Source: Gemmatimonadaceae bacterium
GTDB taxonomy: Bacteria > Gemmatimonadota > Gemmatimonadetes > Gemmatimonadales > Gemmatimonadaceae
Assembly (NCBI GenBank): GCA_025931335.1
Contig: JAICNG010000028.1
Span: 1-39,245, forward strand
Length of the DNA stretch: 39,245 bases
Direction: 5' to 3'
The number at the start of each line of letters is the position of its first letter. The stretch's first letter is position 1. This document shows positions 18,778 through 27,128 of the stretch, piece by piece. The translations under genes and the position numbers were made by a program. Under the pieces are notes generated by a model that worked only from the letters and a program-made list of their open reading frames with translations, did no database searches and had not been told where the DNA came from.

Positions 18778-20169
18778 TTATGGTTCCCGCGGTCCGTCGA
18801 TGGTCGCACCGCCTTGCAGCAGCACGATCTTCGGCGCCGGCGTACCGGGAGCGAACGTGAGACGCAGCGAAGGGTCGAACGACGCGCCGAAGACGCTGCT
18901 CCCCTGATAACGGAGGGGAATCTCGTTCTGGCCGTCGCCCTGCGCCAGCAGCTTCCCATCGCGCTCGAAGACGCGGAGCACGAGGATGCGCCCGTTCGGC
19001 AACGCCAGCCGATACGACCCCGCGAAGCGCGCACGCTCCTCGGCGGTGGTCGGCAGATCCACGAGCGCCGGGGGCGGCGCGACGAGGGGAGCACCCAGCG
19101 CAGCCCGCGCAATGTTGTTGGCGACGCGATCGGCCCACGGTCCGTTCGTGTTCGCGAGGACGGCGATCGAGAGCGTGTCGGAGGGGAAGTACATGAGCAT
19201 GGAGTTGAAGCCGTTGATCCCTCCGCCGTGCTGCACGCGCACCTTGCCGGCGAGCGTGTCGGTCACGAGCCCGAACCCGTAGCGGGAGCGGGCCGCCGCT
19301 CCCTCGGGCGTCGTCATCGCGGCATAGGATGCCGGCTTCACGATGCGTCCCGCGGCGAGCGCCCGCTGCCAGCCGATGAGATCACCGACGGTCGAGCACA
19401 GCGCACCCGCGGCGAACGGCTGCAACATGCTCAGGGGGTCGGCGTTGACCACTTTGCCCTCCGCCACCTGATAGCCCTGCGCGCGTCGCTTGATGATGGG
19501 GCGCGTGCCGCAGTACATCGTGGCGCTCAGACCTGACGGCGCTACGAGGTCGCGCACGACCTCCGCATACGAGCGGTTGGTGACTCGCTCGAGCAGCATG
19601 CCGAGCAGGTAGTAGCCGGTGTTGTTGTAGCGCCACTGGCTGCCGGGAGCGAAGTCCATCGTGTCGCCGGCGACAATACCGATCAGCGAGTCGTGAGGCA
19701 GGTCGAGGCGCATCCGGCTCATCCAGCGCGGGCCGGCGCTCGTGTAGCTCGGAATGCCCGACGTGTGGTTGAGCAGCTGGCGAACGGGCACCCCGCGCCA
19801 CGCAGCCGGAGCACTCGGGAGATGTTTCCCGAGCGAATCATCGAGCGCGATCCTGTTCTGCTCGATGAGCTGAAGCACGGCGGCGGCGGTGTACTGCTTG
19901 GTGATCGAACCAATCCGATAGACCGTCTGTGCCGTCGCCGGCACATCGTTCTCGACGTCGGCCAGGCCGTAGCCTTTCATGACGACGGTGTCCTTTCCCC
20001 GAACGACCGCCACCGACATCCCCGCGACGGGACCCTCGGTGAGGGCGTTGGCGACAAGGGAATCGACAGTGCGCTGGAGCAGGGCGCGAGTGGGGCGCTG
20101 CGCGCTCGCCGCGCTCGTGACGCCGAAGCAGAGCGTGAGCGCAAGCATGCGGATGGCGGTGAGATGCAT
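18778..20169 (-). CDS. Secreted serine beta-lactamase/penicillin-binding-like protein
   Basis: A 463-residue class-C-type serine hydrolase with a signal peptide (cleavage near SAASAQ, residue 24). The active-site motif SITK gives Ser88 and Lys91; the second motif is the YNN at 181-183; HGGG supplies the third motif. This set fits the large group that includes class C beta-lactamases, D-alanyl-D-alanine peptidases and esterases such as EstB. A C-terminal domain of about 100 residues (beta-rich, starting PTTAEERARFAGSYRL) is like the lipocalin-like extension seen in many such proteins. Being chromosomal and without a regulator nearby, it should not be called a resistance gene from sequence alone. 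Upstream is a small acidic protein on the same strand. Confidence 0.92.
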   Translation of the reverse strand: MHLTAIRMLALTLCFGVTSAASAQRPTRALLQRTVDSLVANALTEGPVAGMSVAVVRGKDTVVMKGYGLADVENDVPATAQTVYRIGSITKQYTAAAVLQLIEQNRIALDDSLGKHLPSAPAAWRGVPVRQLLNHTSGIPSYTSAGPRWMSRMRLDLPHDSLIGIVAGDTMDFAPGSQWRYNNTGYYLLGMLLERVTNRSYAEVVRDLVAPSGLSATMYCGTRPIIKRRAQGYQVAEGKVVNADPLSMLQPFAAGALCSTVGDLIGWQRALAAGRIVKPASYAAMTTPEGAAARSRYGFGLVTDTLAGKVRVQHGGGINGFNSMLMYFPSDTLSIAVLANTNGPWADRVANNIARAALGAPLVAPPPALVDLPTTAEERARFAGSYRLALPNGRILVLRVFERDGKLLAQGDGQNEIPLRYQGSSVFGASFDPSLRLTFAPGTPAPKIVLLQGGATIDGPREP

Positions 20170-20249
20170 GGTCGTGTGTGGGATGAGCCAGAGGGCTGCC
20201 GGAAGGTGCTGCGTCCGTACGGAAGCGCGCTCGCTACGGATTCACAACC

Positions 20250-20486
20250 TCAGCCGCGGGACCAGCGAATGTCCATCCCCTCACGGCCGGCGAGCGCGCC
20301 GCGCAAGAGCCCGAGCAGCTGAGCGTCCGCGCCGTCCTCTTCCAGCATGTCGACCGTGTCGGTGCTGATGTAGTAGTCGGTGTCCTCCGTCGATTCCTCC
20401 TCGAGCGCATCGACGAGAAACTTGAGCTGCTCATCGGTGATGGTCCCGAGCCGTGTGCCGCGCTCGGCGTCGTGCAGTTCGATCAT
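20250..20486 (-). CDS. Small acidic conserved protein
   Basis: A 78-residue cytoplasmic protein, rich in Asp and Glu. I recall the layout LGTITDEQLKFLVDALEEE followed by a YYI(S/D)xDTVDMLE segment from other bacterial small proteins, but no function is known. AGGAG lies 7 bases before ATG 20486, which decides the start over an upstream in-frame ATG at 20516. It follows the NTF2/nuclease gene by 26 bp and precedes the beta-lactamase-like gene by 80 bp, all on the minus strand. Confidence 0.75.
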   Translation of the reverse strand: MIELHDAERGTRLGTITDEQLKFLVDALEEESTEDTDYYISTDTVDMLEEDGADAQLLGLLRGALAGREGMDIRWSRG

Positions 20487-20512
20487 GACGCTTCTCCTGA
20501 GAAAGGACTGAC

Positions 20513-21442
20513 TCACTCACACTCCCGGCGGCGATGCGCGGCGGGGGTGCAGTCGAACCCGCCCGTCGCCCACAGCCCTCTGCGTTCCTCCCGCGCCCGC
20601 CGCTCCGCGTCGGAGAAGGCGTCCACGTACTGCACGTTCGGCGGATACGTCAGCCGCACCGCCCATCCGCCCCGCACCATGCGCCAGTTCGCCATCGTGC
20701 GTCCCACCCACACGTAGGCAAGCACGCGCCCGTAACGGTCGCGCGCTTCGACATCGGACTCAAGCTGCACCTGGCTGGCGAGTGGCACCAGCGCCGCGAG
20801 CGCGGCCGCCGCCTGCCGCCCGAACGGCTGCTGATCGAGCTCGGGCGTATCCATTCCGATCAGACGAACGCGCCCGATGCGGTCGCAGACGATTCCATCG
20901 CCATCGGTGATCCGGGACACCGTGCACGAGTAGGTTTGTCGACGCGGGCTGGTGGGGCCGGAGTCGGCCACCGCCATCGCGGCGCCCATTGGAACCGCGG
21001 AGAGCTGGGGGGTGCTGGTGTGGTCGTGCACGACGCGCCACCCTCGCGCGGTTCGCGCATACACGAGCGTCATCGCCCCGTTGACCGGCTGGTCATTCGA
21101 GCGGCCCACCACCCACTGGTAGCGCAGGACGGCGATCGCCGCGTCGCCGCCTAACGGCGTCACGACGATGGAGTCGGCCGTCATGCGGATGGCGCCGGCC
21201 GCCTGGTAGATATCGCGGAGCAACCCCGCGACGCTGTGCCAGCCATGGTGAACCTGGCCGTCGCCCACGCTCGAGGTCCCGGGCGCGTCGCGATAGAGCG
21301 CGGCAACAGCACGCGCGTCGCCGCCATTGATCGCCGAGACGTACCGCGCCACCTCGGCGCGTATCTCGTCCTCGACGGATTGGCCGGCCGCCGCGGAGGC
21401 GCAGAAAAGGGAGAGAAGCAGCAGCGCAGGGCGAAGTGTCAT
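20513..21442 (-). CDS. Secreted NTF2-like/thermonuclease fusion
   Basis: A 309-residue protein with a signal peptide (MTLRPALLLLSLFCASAAAG). Residues about 22-150 form an NTF2/SnoaL-like domain (VARYVSAINGGDARAVAALY, VVHDHTS), the kind seen in ketosteroid isomerase-related proteins. Residues about 175-300 form a staphylococcal-nuclease-like domain. The nuclease signature is visible: SRITDGDGIVC, GRVRLIGMDTPEL (Arg, Asp, Thr and Glu of the active site) and RDRYGRVLAYVWV (second Arg). All catalytic residues I know of are kept. It should therefore cut nucleic acids outside the cytoplasm with calcium. The fusion to an NTF2-like domain is unusual. ATG 21442 is set by the signal peptide. Confidence 0.85.
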   Translation of the reverse strand: MTLRPALLLLSLFCASAAAGQSVEDEIRAEVARYVSAINGGDARAVAALYRDAPGTSSVGDGQVHHGWHSVAGLLRDIYQAAGAIRMTADSIVVTPLGGDAAIAVLRYQWVVGRSNDQPVNGAMTLVYARTARGWRVVHDHTSTPQLSAVPMGAAMAVADSGPTSPRRQTYSCTVSRITDGDGIVCDRIGRVRLIGMDTPELDQQPFGRQAAAALAALVPLASQVQLESDVEARDRYGRVLAYVWVGRTMANWRMVRGGWAVRLTYPPNVQYVDAFSDAERRAREERRGLWATGGFDCTPAAHRRRECE

Positions 21443-21561
21443 TCGCAAGGGATGGATCCGTTTTTCGCGGCCCGGGTACATGCGAATCGCGCCCCGGGGC
21501 TGTGCATGGATGCGGGCGGCCGGCGTCTTACAACCGAAGAAATTACCCCGTGAGGTGTCCC

Positions 21562-22443
21562 GTGTCTCGTCCCCAGCCCACCGGATTCGACGCCAGTCTG
21601 CGATTCGAGCTTGCGTCCCAGGAGAACCGGCCGCTCCTGCTCTCGTACCTGGTTGCGTCGCTTCCCGCCCTCGCGTGGCTGGTCCTCGTCCACGTCGTCG
21701 CCCCTCTTCCCCTCCCGCCCCTCCTCGCCAACCCGGATCTGCCGACGATCACCTTCGAGCCAGCGCCAGCGCCGCGCGCGACGCCGTCCACGGAAATGCG
21801 CGCCGACCGGCTGGGCCGAGTCAAGTCCGAGACCGCGTCCGCGGATGCGCGCGGGACTGGCGACTTCCCCGACTTCTTCCGCGGGACGGCGGGTCTCGTC
21901 GACGCGGGAACCATACTGCACGGAGTGGACATTCAAGCCACACGCTCGTCGGCCGGTGATCCCGACCGGCTCAAGGTTGGGCTGGAATCAGGTACGGGCT
22001 CGCGCACTCCGGGTCGCTCAGCGTCCGGGGGCCTATCGGGGTCGGACGCAGGTGTTGGAACGGTGCGCGGCGGTGGCGTCTCCCGCCACGTGCTGACGAT
22101 CGGCGCCCCCGAAGTCCGGGCGGTGCCCGGCGGCGGCGCGGGGGGCGACGCAACCGAAGTTGGGCGGACGGCGCGGGCTCACGTCCCCCAGCTGGCGCGC
22201 TGTTATCACCGGGAGGGCCTGGCGCGGAATCCCTCGCTGGCCGGTCTCGTGAGGCTTGCCATCGTCGTCGAGGGTGGACGCGTCACCTCGGCGGCCATCG
22301 TCGAGCGAACCTGGTCAGGCGCCGGTGCCGCCGAGGCCGAGACCTGTTTGCTGAGCACGGTGCGCGCATGGCGACTCGGAAGCAACGATGCGCGAATCCT
22401 GCTCCCGTTGAGCTTTACGAGCCCGGTTCGCCCTTCGCCTTGA
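21562..22443 (+). CDS. TonB-like membrane-anchored protein
   Basis: A protein of about 293 residues. The start GTG 21562 has GAGG six bases upstream. One membrane helix (about residues 28-52, LLLSYLVASLPALAWLVLVHV) is followed by a long Gly/Ser/Pro-rich region. The C-terminal domain from about residue 200 (HVPQLARCYHREGLARNP, then GLVRLAIVVEGGRVTSAAIVE, and CLLSTVRAWRL) resembles the AgmX/PglI-type C-terminal domain found in gliding and TonB-related proteins; the two cysteines are typical. It probably spans the periplasm to link an inner membrane motor to the outer membrane. No exbB/exbD genes are nearby, so the motor is elsewhere or absent. Confidence 0.72.
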   Translation: MSRPQPTGFDASLRFELASQENRPLLLSYLVASLPALAWLVLVHVVAPLPLPPLLANPDLPTITFEPAPAPRATPSTEMRADRLGRVKSETASADARGTGDFPDFFRGTAGLVDAGTILHGVDIQATRSSAGDPDRLKVGLESGTGSRTPGRSASGGLSGSDAGVGTVRGGGVSRHVLTIGAPEVRAVPGGGAGGDATEVGRTARAHVPQLARCYHREGLARNPSLAGLVRLAIVVEGGRVTSAAIVERTWSGAGAAEAETCLLSTVRAWRLGSNDARILLPLSFTSPVRPSP

Positions 22444-22476
22444 GCGGGCACATCGTTAGGATCCGCGGCGGAGTCG

Positions 22477-22656
22477 TCACGGCAGCCGCGACCGCCACAC
22501 GAGGCGGCCCGCCCACAGCGTCAGCAGGGCGGCGACGAGCGTCAACCCGAGGTAGCTCGGGTGCGTCGCCAGGTGGGGCTCGACGACCATTCGCCACGCG
22601 TGCGCCACCACGATGAGCGCGAAGATGACGCCGGTGGTCAGGACGTAGGTTCTCAT
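22477..22656 (-). CDS. Tiny two-span membrane protein
   Basis: A 59-residue protein read from ATG 22656, with GAGGTG eight bases upstream. It has two hydrophobic helices (about residues 5-22 and 33-54) separated by EPHLATHPSY. Function unknown; similar small proteins are common and uncharacterised. The frame stays open for many codons upstream, but those are antisense to the amidohydrolase gene, which starts at 22843 in the other direction. Confidence 0.65.
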   Translation of the reverse strand: MRTYVLTTGVIFALIVVAHAWRMVVEPHLATHPSYLGLTLVAALLTLWAGRLVWRSRLP

Positions 22657-22842
22657 GGCTGCACCTCGTTGAAGAGGAGCGCAGGAAAAGCGCCGGGGAA
22701 AAGCGCTGGACGTAGCGCTGAGAAGATCGCGGTCCGTGGCGCAGACATCAACTGCTCGCCGCGCGCCGCAACTTGTCATCGAAGTGCAAGCATTTGCTCG
22801 CGGGGAGTGACAGGGGCGCCCCATTTCCCCAACGTTTGCGCC
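22657..22842. promoter_or_regulatory. Divergent intergenic region
   Basis: This 186-bp gap between divergent genes must hold their promoters, but I see no clear -35/-10 pair. A short imperfect tandem repeat with the word AAAAGCGC (about 22680-22725) is the only structure. Confidence 0.3.
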
Positions 22843-24354
22843 ATGACGACCCCACCCCTGCGTTGGTTCCCGCTCCCGCACGGTTTCGCGCGGCGTTTCC
22901 CCCTTCTCGTTCTCACCGGTCTGGCGGTGGTTCTCGCCTGCCGGCCACAGCCCGCGGCGGCTCCCGCGCGGCAGCTCGCCGCTCGCGGCGCGTTGGCGAC
23001 CGGCGACCTCGCCATCACCAACGTGTCGGTCGTGACGATGACGGACTCGACCGTCATGAGGGATGCCGCCGTGCTCGCACACGACGGGCGCATAACGTAC
23101 GTCGGCCCACAAAGAGAGCTCCGCGTTCCGATCGGCACCAGAGTCATCAATGGCCGCGGCGGGTACGTCATCCCCGGCCTCGCCGACATGCATACCCACC
23201 TCTTCTCCGATGGCGAAGAGGTGCCCGATTCGGCGGGACCCGCCGAGCTGGGCGTCATGGTGGCGAACGGAGTGACGGCCGTGCGGTTGATGATCGGGAC
23301 GCCGGAGCAGCTCGCGCTGCGTGACGCCGTCCGCGCCGGCACGATCATCGGCCCGCAACTTTGGGTCGCCAGTCCGCAGCTCACCGGCCGCGCTTCCGAG
23401 AACGCCATCGTGACGACGACGGACGCCGAGGCAGGCGAGGCCGTTCGGCGTGTGAAGCGCGAAGGCTACGATTTCGTGAAGCTCACGCTGTTCCTCACCC
23501 CTCCCGTGTGGGAGTCCATCATCGATGAGGCTGCGCGGGAGAACATTGCGGTCGTCGGGCACGTCGAGCCCGACGTCGGCGTCGTGCGCGCGGCCGCGGC
23601 GGGACAACAGCTCGAGCACCTCGACTCCTTCCTCGAGGCGGCCCTCGCCGACTCGGCGCCGATGAAAGCGTCGCTGACGCAGTACCGCGTCTTCCAGATG
23701 CGAAACTGGCCCAGCCTCGATTTCATCGATCCGGGAAAGGTCGATGCGCTCGCTGGTGCGGTGGCGCGCTCGGGCGTGTACGTCGGCCCTACACAGAACG
23801 TGTTCAACACTGCGTTCGGGGCGGGAGAGTCGCTCGACACGATGAGCGCCCGGCCGGACTTCAAGCACTGGCCCCCGCGGCTGCGCGAAGGCTACCTGCG
23901 CGCCCACGCCCGGTATTGGGCGCCCGCGAACGACACGATCAAGACGCCGGAGCGGCGGGCGAAGTACGTCGCCATCCGCGACCAGTTCGTCAAGGCGCTT
24001 CAGGATTCGGGGGGCAAGCTGCTGGCGGGCTCCGACACGCCCGAGTGGTTTCACCTCTACGGATCCGGCCTGCATCGCGAGCTCCGCGCGCTGGTGCACG
24101 CCGGGCTGACGCCTTACGAGGCCCTGCTGACGGCAACGCGGAATCCGGCGCAGTACCTCGGCGCAAGCTCAGCGTGGGGCACGATCGAGACGGGGAAACG
24201 CGCCGACTTCGTGCTGGTCACCGGCAATCCGCTGGATGACATCACGAACACGGCGCGCATTCGTGGGGTCGCGGTCGGGGGGCGGTGGCTGGATCGAGTG
24301 ACCCTCGATCAAATGATCGATCGGGGCGCTCGGGCCACTGCTGGCTCGCAGTGA
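22843..24354 (+). CDS. Amidohydrolase-family lipoprotein
   Basis: A 503-residue metal-dependent hydrolase with a lipoprotein signal (lipobox VLAC, Cys33). The metal site is visible: HTH in GLADMHTHL (His117, His119), a likely bridging lysine in YDFVKLTLFL, histidines in VVGHVE and QLEHLDS, and the catalytic aspartate in LAGSDTPEW. The C-terminal GTIETGKRADFVLVTGNP is the closing beta domain of the imidazolonepropionase/prolidase-like branch. Exported members of this branch are common in Gemmatimonadota and other soil phyla; substrates are mostly dipeptides or unknown. ATG 22843 fixes the signal peptide at the N-terminus. Downstream is a 484-bp repeat-filled gap. Confidence 0.9.
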   Translation: MTTPPLRWFPLPHGFARRFPLLVLTGLAVVLACRPQPAAAPARQLAARGALATGDLAITNVSVVTMTDSTVMRDAAVLAHDGRITYVGPQRELRVPIGTRVINGRGGYVIPGLADMHTHLFSDGEEVPDSAGPAELGVMVANGVTAVRLMIGTPEQLALRDAVRAGTIIGPQLWVASPQLTGRASENAIVTTTDAEAGEAVRRVKREGYDFVKLTLFLTPPVWESIIDEAARENIAVVGHVEPDVGVVRAAAAGQQLEHLDSFLEAALADSAPMKASLTQYRVFQMRNWPSLDFIDPGKVDALAGAVARSGVYVGPTQNVFNTAFGAGESLDTMSARPDFKHWPPRLREGYLRAHARYWAPANDTIKTPERRAKYVAIRDQFVKALQDSGGKLLAGSDTPEWFHLYGSGLHRELRALVHAGLTPYEALLTATRNPAQYLGASSAWGTIETGKRADFVLVTGNPLDDITNTARIRGVAVGGRWLDRVTLDQMIDRGARATAGSQ

Positions 24355-24380
24355 TGACGCCGGGCTGCGGTGCGCGAGCA

Positions 24381-24577
24381 GCCACGGACAGCTGAACTGC
24401 CGAATCGCCCGAATAACAACACGAATTACCCGAATCGCTTCGTGCGCGTCCGAGCTCGGTTCTCGAAGACCAAGTATGGGCTGGTGTGCTTGCGCGCGGC
24501 GGATTGCGCGGCGGCGGGAGCAATTCGGGCAATTCGTGTCGTTATTCGGGGCCGTTCGCGTTTCGGCTGTCCGTGGC
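24381..24577. repeat. Long inverted repeat, GAATTACCC/GAATAAC words
   Basis: Arms of 58 bases (24381-24438 and 24520-24577) are complementary, starting with GCCACGGACAGC and its complement. The inner 31 bases align with only three mismatches. The inner arm is a chain of related words (CGAATCGCC, CGAATAACA, ACACGAATTA, CCCGAATCG). An 80-base loop separates the arms. Confidence 0.8.
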
Positions 24578-24589
24578 CCCCGCCGCTCG

Positions 24590-24709
24590 GGCATTCCCGC
24601 AGATCCGTAAGACCTCTTTGACCGCGGAGAGCGCAGAGAACGCGGGGGGTCGCTGCGCACTCGGCGTCCTCTGCGGTCAAAAGCGTTCTTTGGGAAATGC
24701 GGGATTGCC
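24590..24709. repeat. Inverted repeat, GACCGCGGAGAGCGCAGAG words
   Basis: CTTTGACCGCGGAGAGCGC on the left (about 24616) pairs with GTCCTCTGCGGTCAAAAG on the right (about 24666-24683), with further partly complementary sequence outside (GGCATTCCCGCAGAT versus ATGCGGGATTGCC). Inside, GAGCGCAGAGAACGCGG is a decayed run of related 8-9-base words. Confidence 0.7.
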
Positions 24710-24838
24710 TGACGCATGCGGGGCCCCGACCGGCCCCGGCGCGCGGAGCACCCCCTGAAGTTCTGACATGGCATCGCCTTGCGAAGGGCGACGGCTTCGT
24801 TCCATATAGAGGAACACATTCAACGAGGCCTGGTCCCG

Positions 24839-25579
24839 GTGTCGAACTCACATACCCTCATCGCCATTTCGGCCGCGCTGCTCGTAGCGCTCGGCTGCGC
24901 GACTCGCGACGACGACAGCGCTGCTGCCGTCGACTCCGCCGCACCCATGGAAGGGGAAGGAACCCGCGAGGTCGCCGCGGGCGGGATAGCGGCGGCCGGA
25001 TGGACCGGTCGGATCGATCCCAGCGCAGCGGCCGACGGGCAGAAGCTCGAGAACGCGAAGCTGGAGCAGAAGGGCGACACGCTCCTCGTGACGACGGGCC
25101 CCCCCGTGGTGTACTGGAACGCGGCGAACACCGCAACCGGTGATTACACGGTGAGCGCGACGTTCCACGAGCCGCAGTACATGAACGTCAACGACCACCC
25201 CCATCCGTACGGCCTGTTCATCGGTGGCAACGACATGGGCACCGAGCAGCAGACGTATCTCTACTGCGCGGCGTACGGCAACGGCAACTTCATCGTTCGC
25301 GGATTCGGGCCGGAGCCATTTCAGATGAACGGGCGTCGGGGCGAGGCGAACGCCGCGGTGAACAAGGCGGCGGGGAAGAATCAGCCGGTGACGCAGCAGA
25401 TCTCGATGTCGGTGAAGGGCGACAAGGTCGACTGCGCGATCAACGGGACGACGGTCGCGTCATACGACAAGTCGGCGGTCATCGGGGCGGGCAAGCTGAA
25501 GTCGACGGACGGCATCTACGGCATCCGCTTCGCGCACAACACCGACGGTCGGGTGACGGCACTGGCGAAGACGCCGTAA
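24839..25579 (+). CDS. Secreted lipoprotein with likely LamG-like fold
   Basis: A 246-residue protein. From GTG 24839 it has a short lipoprotein signal (lipobox ALGC) and then a Ser/Asp/Ala-rich linker. The main domain from about residue 60 (GWTGRIDPSAA, DYTVSATFHEPQ, HPYGLFIGGND, FIVRGFGPEPF, CAINGTTVASYD) has the alternating strand pattern of concanavalin-like/DUF1080-type sugar-binding domains; this is inference from pattern. It probably sits on the outer side of a membrane and binds a glycan or ligand. Start choice: an earlier TTG at 24779 adds 20 residues but buries the signal peptide. No partner enzyme is next to it. Confidence 0.65.
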   Translation: MSNSHTLIAISAALLVALGCATRDDDSAAAVDSAAPMEGEGTREVAAGGIAAAGWTGRIDPSAAADGQKLENAKLEQKGDTLLVTTGPPVVYWNAANTATGDYTVSATFHEPQYMNVNDHPHPYGLFIGGNDMGTEQQTYLYCAAYGNGNFIVRGFGPEPFQMNGRRGEANAAVNKAAGKNQPVTQQISMSVKGDKVDCAINGTTVASYDKSAVIGAGKLKSTDGIYGIRFAHNTDGRVTALAKTP

Positions 25580-25662
25580 GGCGGAGCATCGGGCGACCTG
25601 GTGCGGTCGCTCGACACGAATGGGAAGCGTTCGATGGCGTCGACGTCGTTCGAGGAGCGATA

Positions 25663-26055
25663 ATGGGCGACGTGGGAATTCTCAGGACCACGATCGGCGT
25701 GGAGAGCCACGGCCGTCGCGGAGACATTCGAGAGCTGGCCGACACGCTGGTCGACACAGGAAGTGAATACTCCTGGGTCCCGCGCGACGTACTCGAGAGC
25801 CTCGGCATCGCCATCGAGCGGGCGCAGCGGTTCAGAACGGCCGACGGGCGCGTGGTTCACCGGGTGATGGGGTACGCGATCATTCACGCCGGTGGCACGC
25901 GCACGTCGGATGAGGTGGTGTTCGCGGAGCCGGGCGACATGGTGGTGCTCGGTGCCCACACGCTCGAAGGGCTCAACCTCCGCATCGATCTGAACGCCCG
26001 GCAGCTCGTCGCCGCCGGCCCGGTGCCCGCGGCGCTGACGCGATCCGCGGCGTAG
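25663..26055 (+). CDS. Retropepsin-like aspartic protease, copy 1
   Basis: A 130-residue protein of the clan AA single-domain aspartic protease type (as in the TIGR03698 model). The active-site motif is LVDTGSEYSWVP at about residues 29-40; the second conserved element is VVLGAHTLEGLNL, corresponding to the hydrophobic-hydrophobic-Gly of the family. Such proteins work as homodimers with one DTG per subunit. GAGGAG precedes ATG 25663. It is about half identical to the protein at 27129 by eye. It sits in the cytoplasm, judging from the absence of a signal peptide. Target unknown. Confidence 0.88.
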   Translation: MGDVGILRTTIGVESHGRRGDIRELADTLVDTGSEYSWVPRDVLESLGIAIERAQRFRTADGRVVHRVMGYAIIHAGGTRTSDEVVFAEPGDMVVLGAHTLEGLNLRIDLNARQLVAAGPVPAALTRSAA

Positions 26056-26095
26056 CGCATCCCACCGAGCTGGGGGCGGCATCGCGCCGGTCGCA

Positions 26096-26446
26096 TCATT
26101 TCACCTCCATGAGATAGCTCACCAGCCGGCGAATCTTGCCGTGTCGCATCTCGAAGACGTCGCAGAACGCGAGGTTCACCGTCGTCCCGTCGGTCCGATT
26201 CGCTCGCACGGTCCCTTCCGCGACGACGACGTCGCTCTCCTCGACGAGACGAGTCACGTCAATCACCGGACTGCCGGTGAATCCCTCGTCGACGATGTGG
26301 CTCTCGAATTCGGCCCTCCCGCGCGCGCTGAAGAATCCGGGAATCTCCCATTCCACGTCTTCCGTGAGGCATGAAAGGATTTTGGAACGGTCCGTGTTCC
26401 GGAACCCGTCCATGTATCGCTCGATGGTGCGCTTGTTATCGGACAT
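26096..26446 (-). CDS. NTF2/SnoaL-like protein
   Basis: A 116-residue stand-alone NTF2-like (SnoaL-type) domain: RTIERYMDGFRNTDRSKIL helix, DVEWEIPGFFSARGR, then the strands VAEGTVRANRTDGTTVN and FCDVFEMRHGKIRRLVSY. Members may be isomerases, cyclases or simple ligand binders; catalytic residues are not certain here. ATG 26446 begins just before the first helix; ATG 26488, fourteen codons earlier, is an alternative. It lies between the two protease genes, in the opposite direction. Confidence 0.85.
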   Translation of the reverse strand: MSDNKRTIERYMDGFRNTDRSKILSCLTEDVEWEIPGFFSARGRAEFESHIVDEGFTGSPVIDVTRLVEESDVVVAEGTVRANRTDGTTVNLAFCDVFEMRHGKIRRLVSYLMEVK

Positions 26447-26587
26447 GAGATCGAGCCTTTGGCTGGGAGCGAGTGGTCGCTCAGTCATCCCAGACGGGTG
26501 ACAGGGAACGAGGGCGATCGTCGATCTGTGTGAAGTTCCCACATAAGCAACGACTCGCCTCGTTATTACCTCGCCAGGAGACCAGGC

Positions 26588-27043
26588 ATGAAGCGCCGCA
26601 TCTTATCCCGCCTTCGACCATCCTACCAGTTAGCGCTTGGCGCGTTGCTCGTCGGCATGGTGCTCGGATGCACGAACGACGAGGCGACGCAAATGAACGA
26701 AGTCGCCGGAACGTACGCCATGAAATCGACCGACAGGTTCGCCAACAGTCTCCTCGACGGCTCGACGATGACGCTCGACGCCGACGGCACGTGGCGTTCG
26801 GCGACAAAGGTGGATCCAAGTCTGGGCACGTCGTGGGTGCGGGATTCGGGGACGTGGGCCTATCGTGCCGAGGGTCCGACCCTGGCGCTGCGCTCGAGCG
26901 AAGGGCAGCCGACGAGGTTCACCGTGAAGGGGGACACGCTTTTCGGCGTACCCGACGAGCAGGCCGCCGCGCTCGCCGAGGCGGTCACTGGTGTGAAGCC
27001 GGAGGGCAGCGGGGTCGGCGCGTTCTACGTCCGCGTGCGCTAG
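26588..27043 (+). CDS. Small lipoprotein with likely beta-barrel fold
   Basis: A 151-residue protein with a lipoprotein signal (lipobox VLGC at about residues 25-28). The body, VAGTYAMKSTDRFAN, STMTLDADGTWRS, SGTWAYRAEGPTLALRSS, FTVKGDTLFG, has the turn-and-strand pattern of small lipocalin-like or copper-resistance-like beta folds, but I cannot name a family. AGGAG and AGG sites precede ATG 26588. It is followed by the second protease gene 85 bp downstream. Confidence 0.75.
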   Translation: MKRRILSRLRPSYQLALGALLVGMVLGCTNDEATQMNEVAGTYAMKSTDRFANSLLDGSTMTLDADGTWRSATKVDPSLGTSWVRDSGTWAYRAEGPTLALRSSEGQPTRFTVKGDTLFGVPDEQAAALAEAVTGVKPEGSGVGAFYVRVR

Positions 27044-27128
27044 GGGCCGAATCGCCCGCCCGACCGTGGGCTTTGACTTTTGATGACTGGAAGAACACCA
27101 TGGTTTCGATCATCAGCCGCAGGGCGTA

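Larger units (their letters stand above)
24355..24838. other. Non-coding stretch with two long inverted repeats
   Basis: This gap holds two back-to-back imperfect inverted repeats (24381-24577 and 24590-24709) and no credible gene. After them, about 130 bp of GC-rich sequence leads to the next gene. An AT-rich patch near 24803-24821 may be its promoter. The frames crossing the repeats have no ribosome binding site or recognisable domain. Confidence 0.6.

Noticed and set aside
18778-20169. Antibiotic resistance gene
   Set aside because: SxxK/YxN/HGG motifs are shared by esterases and peptidases; sequence alone does not support a resistance role.
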